Positions 8,267 through 10,130 of a stretch of DNA of 10,130 nt are shown here, piece by piece. This DNA comes from Candidatus Odinarchaeota archaeon (GTDB taxonomy: Archaea > Asgardarchaeota > JAGGXT01). How positions within the stretch are numbered: the first letter of the stretch is position 1; the number at the start of each line of letters is the position of its first letter. A program made the translations under genes and the position numbers. The DNA is taken from positions 1-10,130 of the forward strand of contig JAGGXT010000246.1 in NCBI GenBank assembly GCA_021162905.1, read 5' to 3'. The notes beneath the pieces were generated by a model. It had not been told where the DNA came from and did no database searches. It saw only the letters and a list, made by a program, of their open reading frames with translations.

Positions 8267-9058
8267 ATGGAACTCGGTTTGCAAGGAAAGGTGGCTATTG
8301 TTTCTGCATCAAGCCAAGGAATGGGAAAAGCTATTGCATATGAATTAGCAAAGGAAGGAGCAAAAGTTACAATTTGTGCTAGAAGAGAAGAGATTTTAAT
8401 GAAAACAGCCGAAGAGATAAAAGACAAGACTGGATCTGAGGTTATAGCTGTAAAGGCGGATGTTAGAAAAGCAGAGGACATAGAAAAAGTCGTTACAGAA
8501 ACTATTAAAAAGCATAGCACGGTGCATATCCTCGTCAATAACTCAGGGGGCCCACCAGCTGGTTATTTTGAGGATTTCACAGACAAGGATTGGTATGATG
8601 CCATAGATCTTTTGTTGATGAGTACTGTTAGATTCATAAGATTAGTTCTACCTTACATGAAAAAACAGAAGTGGGGACGAATAATCAATCTGACATCTGT
8701 GTCTGTTAAACAACCAATCGATAACTTAATACTCTCAAATTCGATCAGATTGGCCATAATAGGTATGGCCAAAACTCTAGCCAATCAACTTGCTAAGGAC
8801 AACATAACAATCAACAATGTTTGCCCAGGGCCTATTCTTACTCAAAGAATGGAAAATCTTGCGCGTGCAAGAGCGGAGAGGGAGGGTATTACAATCGAGG
8901 AAGCATTATCAAACTGGATCAACGCTATATCCATGAGACGAATGGGAAAACCAGAAGAGGTGGCCGCACTAGTAGTATTCTTAGCTTCAGAAAGGGCTAG
9001 CTTTATTACGGGGACAACAATACAAGTTGATGGCGGATATGTAAAAGCCATCATGTAA
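8267..9058 (+). CDS. Short-chain dehydrogenase/reductase-like protein with altered catalytic tetrad
   Basis: A 263-residue SDR-fold protein of normal length. The nucleotide-binding turn is SASSQGMG (13-20, in place of TGxxxGxG). D65 and NNSGG (91-95) sit where SDRs contact the cofactor, PGP lies at 187-189, and the C-terminus carries ITGTTIQVDGG (247-257), typical of FabG-like enzymes. Aligned by eye with E. coli FabG, Ser144 is kept. The catalytic Tyr is Ser157 (exactly +13), the Lys is Arg161 (+17) and the Asn is Leu116. The 'LSNSIR' segment around these sites recalls a recurring SDR subgroup, so this is not random decay. Classical hydride-transfer chemistry by Tyr/Lys is therefore doubtful; a cofactor-binding or different reaction is possible. 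The ATG at 8267 has GAGGTGA four bases upstream. It is convergent with the DUF134 gene, 29 bases away. Confidence 0.93.
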   Translation: MELGLQGKVAIVSASSQGMGKAIAYELAKEGAKVTICARREEILMKTAEEIKDKTGSEVIAVKADVRKAEDIEKVVTETIKKHSTVHILVNNSGGPPAGYFEDFTDKDWYDAIDLLLMSTVRFIRLVLPYMKKQKWGRIINLTSVSVKQPIDNLILSNSIRLAIIGMAKTLANQLAKDNITINNVCPGPILTQRMENLARARAEREGITIEEALSNWINAISMRRMGKPEEVAALVVFLASERASFITGTTIQVDGGYVKAIM

Positions 9059-9084
9059 CGACATTTACTAACAAATAAGAAACA

Positions 9085-9120
9085 TTTTTACTTTTCTTCA
9101 TCTGTTTTTTCTTTAATTTT
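9085..9120 (+). terminator. T-rich terminator candidate after the SDR gene
   Basis: Runs of 5, 4, 6, 3 and 4 T occur within 36 bases, starting 26 bases after the SDR stop. This fits an archaeal T-rich termination zone. It overlaps the last codons of the convergent DUF134 gene, where the same bases encode its Lys/Glu-rich tail, so the T runs may only reflect that coding. Confidence 0.35.
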
Positions 9121-9498
9121 ATCAATACCCGTAGGTGGTCCAGGGCTATGAAACGGTGGGCTTATTATTAATTCATGACCTTCTAGTATTGCTCGAATTA
9201 TTTTCTTTCTAGCACTTTGAAGGAGACGCCATACAGTTCCCCTTGAGATATTCATTCTCTTTCCAGCTTCCTCTTGAGTCAAATCTTCAAAATCTACGAG
9301 CCTTAATGCTTCTAATTCATCTGGTTGTAGAATAATAGGAGGGGGTGTGGCCAATTGTTCTAACCATGGTGGTGTAGGAACATTTAGAGGAACTGGGATA
9401 AATCTATAAACAGGAGGAATTACACTAATCCATCTCATCTTTGGTGGACGCCCACGCCATCCTCTTCTTCTCGGACCCCACAATTTAACCCACCACAT
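9088..9498 (-). CDS. DUF134 (UPF0251) family putative DNA-binding protein
   Basis: A 136-residue protein with the DUF134 core: GRPPK-R (16-22), then a variable proline-rich stretch, then LQPDELEALRLVDFEDLTQEEAGKRM leading into a sigma-like helix-turn-helix at about 72-96 (SRGTVWRLLQSARKKI at 85-100) and the helix ending ALL-type 'AILEGHELII'. Members are small predicted transcription factors, common in archaea and anaerobic bacteria, with largely unknown targets. Odd points are an N-terminus rich in Trp and Arg (MWWVKLWGPRRRGWRG), a middle segment (28-54) with nine prolines in place of the usual short YF-P-G block, and a charged tail. The ATG at 9498 has a modest AGGGA at 9503-9507; the inner Met21 would cut the GRPPK motif, so it is rejected as start. 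It follows the Lrp gene by 31 bases on the same strand and is probably co-transcribed. Confidence 0.88.
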   Translation of the reverse strand: MWWVKLWGPRRRGWRGRPPKMRWISVIPPVYRFIPVPLNVPTPPWLEQLATPPPIILQPDELEALRLVDFEDLTQEEAGKRMNISRGTVWRLLQSARKKIIRAILEGHELIISPPFHSPGPPTGIDKIKEKTDEEK

Positions 9499-9529
9499 AC
9501 AATCCCTAAAATAAATTATTTAGCTCTGA

Positions 9530-10003
9530 TTATTTTGCTAACTTTGTTAATTGTATTTTCCTATCATCTTTTATTGTATTTAAAATTAATTTTGTATTTG
9601 TTCTTTCAACATATTCCATTTTCTGTAACTTTTTAACGAAATTATCTAAATCTTTTCTTGTTTTAAAAATCGCAAGAATTGCAACATCAAACTCACCAGT
9701 AATATCATATACTGCAAGCACATTTGGGTGTGCTGCAATTTCTTTCTCTACCTCAAATAGCTTACCCTTTGATACCTTGACATCTATTAATACTGGAAAA
9801 TCAAACCCCAACTTTGTATAATCAACAATTGCAGTATATCCCTTAATTATGCCAAGCTTCTCTAACTTTTTAACTCTAGAAATTAAGGAGGTTACGCTTA
9901 TATTTAATACCTTTGATATTTTTCTAAAGGAGTCTCTGGCATCTTGCTGTAAATATGCTAAGATCATTAGATCTTTTTCATCAATCTTTTCTTCCAATAA
10001 CAT
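9530..10003 (-). CDS. Lrp/AsnC family transcriptional regulator
   Basis: A 157-residue regulator with the standard two-part layout. The winged helix-turn-helix is at about 7-57 (DEKDLMILAYLQQDAR, then SFRKISKVLNISVTSLISRVKKLEKLGII), and the ligand-sensing RAM domain is at about 68-143, with the family's TGEFDVAI at 102-109. Such proteins form dimers or octamers and respond to amino acids or related metabolites; the ligand here cannot be read from the sequence. The ATG at 10003 has GAGGTG at 10015-10020, eleven bases upstream. Being first in an apparent two-gene unit with the DUF134 gene, it may control both, and Lrp proteins often regulate themselves. The family call is very secure; targets are unknown. 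Confidence 0.96.
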   Translation of the reverse strand: MLLEEKIDEKDLMILAYLQQDARDSFRKISKVLNISVTSLISRVKKLEKLGIIKGYTAIVDYTKLGFDFPVLIDVKVSKGKLFEVEKEIAAHPNVLAVYDITGEFDVAILAIFKTRKDLDNFVKKLQKMEYVERTNTKLILNTIKDDRKIQLTKLAK

Positions 10004-10041
10004 TTGTCTAAAAACACCTCAAATTGTTTTCACTTTTTAAT

Positions 10042-10079
10042 ACATTGTCATCTTATTTAATATATTTTTTGACATTTGT
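10042..10079 (-). promoter_or_regulatory. Promoter of the Lrp gene with flanking inverted repeat
   Basis: On the minus strand AATATATTAAATA (10054-10066) is a TATA-like element about 51-63 bases before the ATG at 10003. It is bracketed by imperfect inverted arms, ACATTGTCA (10042-10050) and TGACATTTGT (10070-10079), with an exact TGTCA/TGACA core. A symmetric site around the TATA box is what an autorepressing Lrp protein could bind, but the DNA is very AT-rich and the arms are short. Confidence 0.3.
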
Positions 10080-10130
10080 TCCTAAAAATAATAAAATAAT
10101 TTAAATTTATTTTTAATAATTGCAATATCA

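Noticed and set aside
8079..8348. An 89-codon plus-strand frame spanning the Sfm1-like/SDR promoter region
   Set aside because: It overlaps both flanking genes out of frame and would cover the shared promoter; no family resemblance.

Overview
The window reads as a compact stretch of an AT-rich archaeal chromosome. The evidence for archaea is a two-ring CDC48/VAT-type AAA ATPase, an archaeal member of the DUF431 (Sfm1-like) SPOUT methyltransferases, a multi-CBS protein with four Bateman modules, a DUF134 DNA-binding protein and an Lrp/AsnC regulator. Several genes also have good Shine-Dalgarno sites (GGTG, GAGGTGA, AGGAGG) and TATA-like elements about 40-55 bases before the start codon. The phylum cannot be fixed by eye. 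A Thermoproteota/TACK-type lineage is a guess. No rRNA, tRNA, CRISPR array, insertion sequence, integrase or phage gene is visible. Ten protein genes fill almost the whole window and no gap exceeds about 160 bases.

Left part (1-2415): a helical-repeat (TPR-like) protein runs into upp, encoding uracil phosphoribosyltransferase, with only 8 bases between them, so they look co-transcribed. A convergent gene on the minus strand encodes a small alpha/alpha-toroid protein related in fold to squalene cyclases and prenyltransferases, but with no recognisable catalytic motif.

Middle (2537-7597): on the minus strand lies a 619-residue protein made almost only of eight CBS motifs. It has a strong AGGAGG ribosome-binding site and a leader containing a hairpin followed by six T. 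Divergent from it, on the plus strand, are an unrecognised multi-pass membrane protein and, 66 bases further on, cdc48.

Right part (7601-10130): the Sfm1-like methyltransferase gene converges on cdc48 with 3 bases between the stop codons. It shares a 99-base divergent promoter region with a short-chain dehydrogenase-like protein. In that protein three of the four classical catalytic residues are replaced. A minus-strand pair, Lrp/AsnC regulator followed by DUF134 protein, closes the window.

Functionally the window mixes pyrimidine salvage (upp), probable nucleotide sensing (CBS protein), protein unfolding (CDC48), probable modification of the translation apparatus (Sfm1-like) and transcription control (Lrp, DUF134). 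I see no single dedicated system. The items most worth a second look are the eight-CBS protein and its leader, the Sfm1 homologue, the SDR with a lost catalytic tetrad, the orphan membrane protein beside cdc48, and the catalytically bare terpene-cyclase-like toroid.
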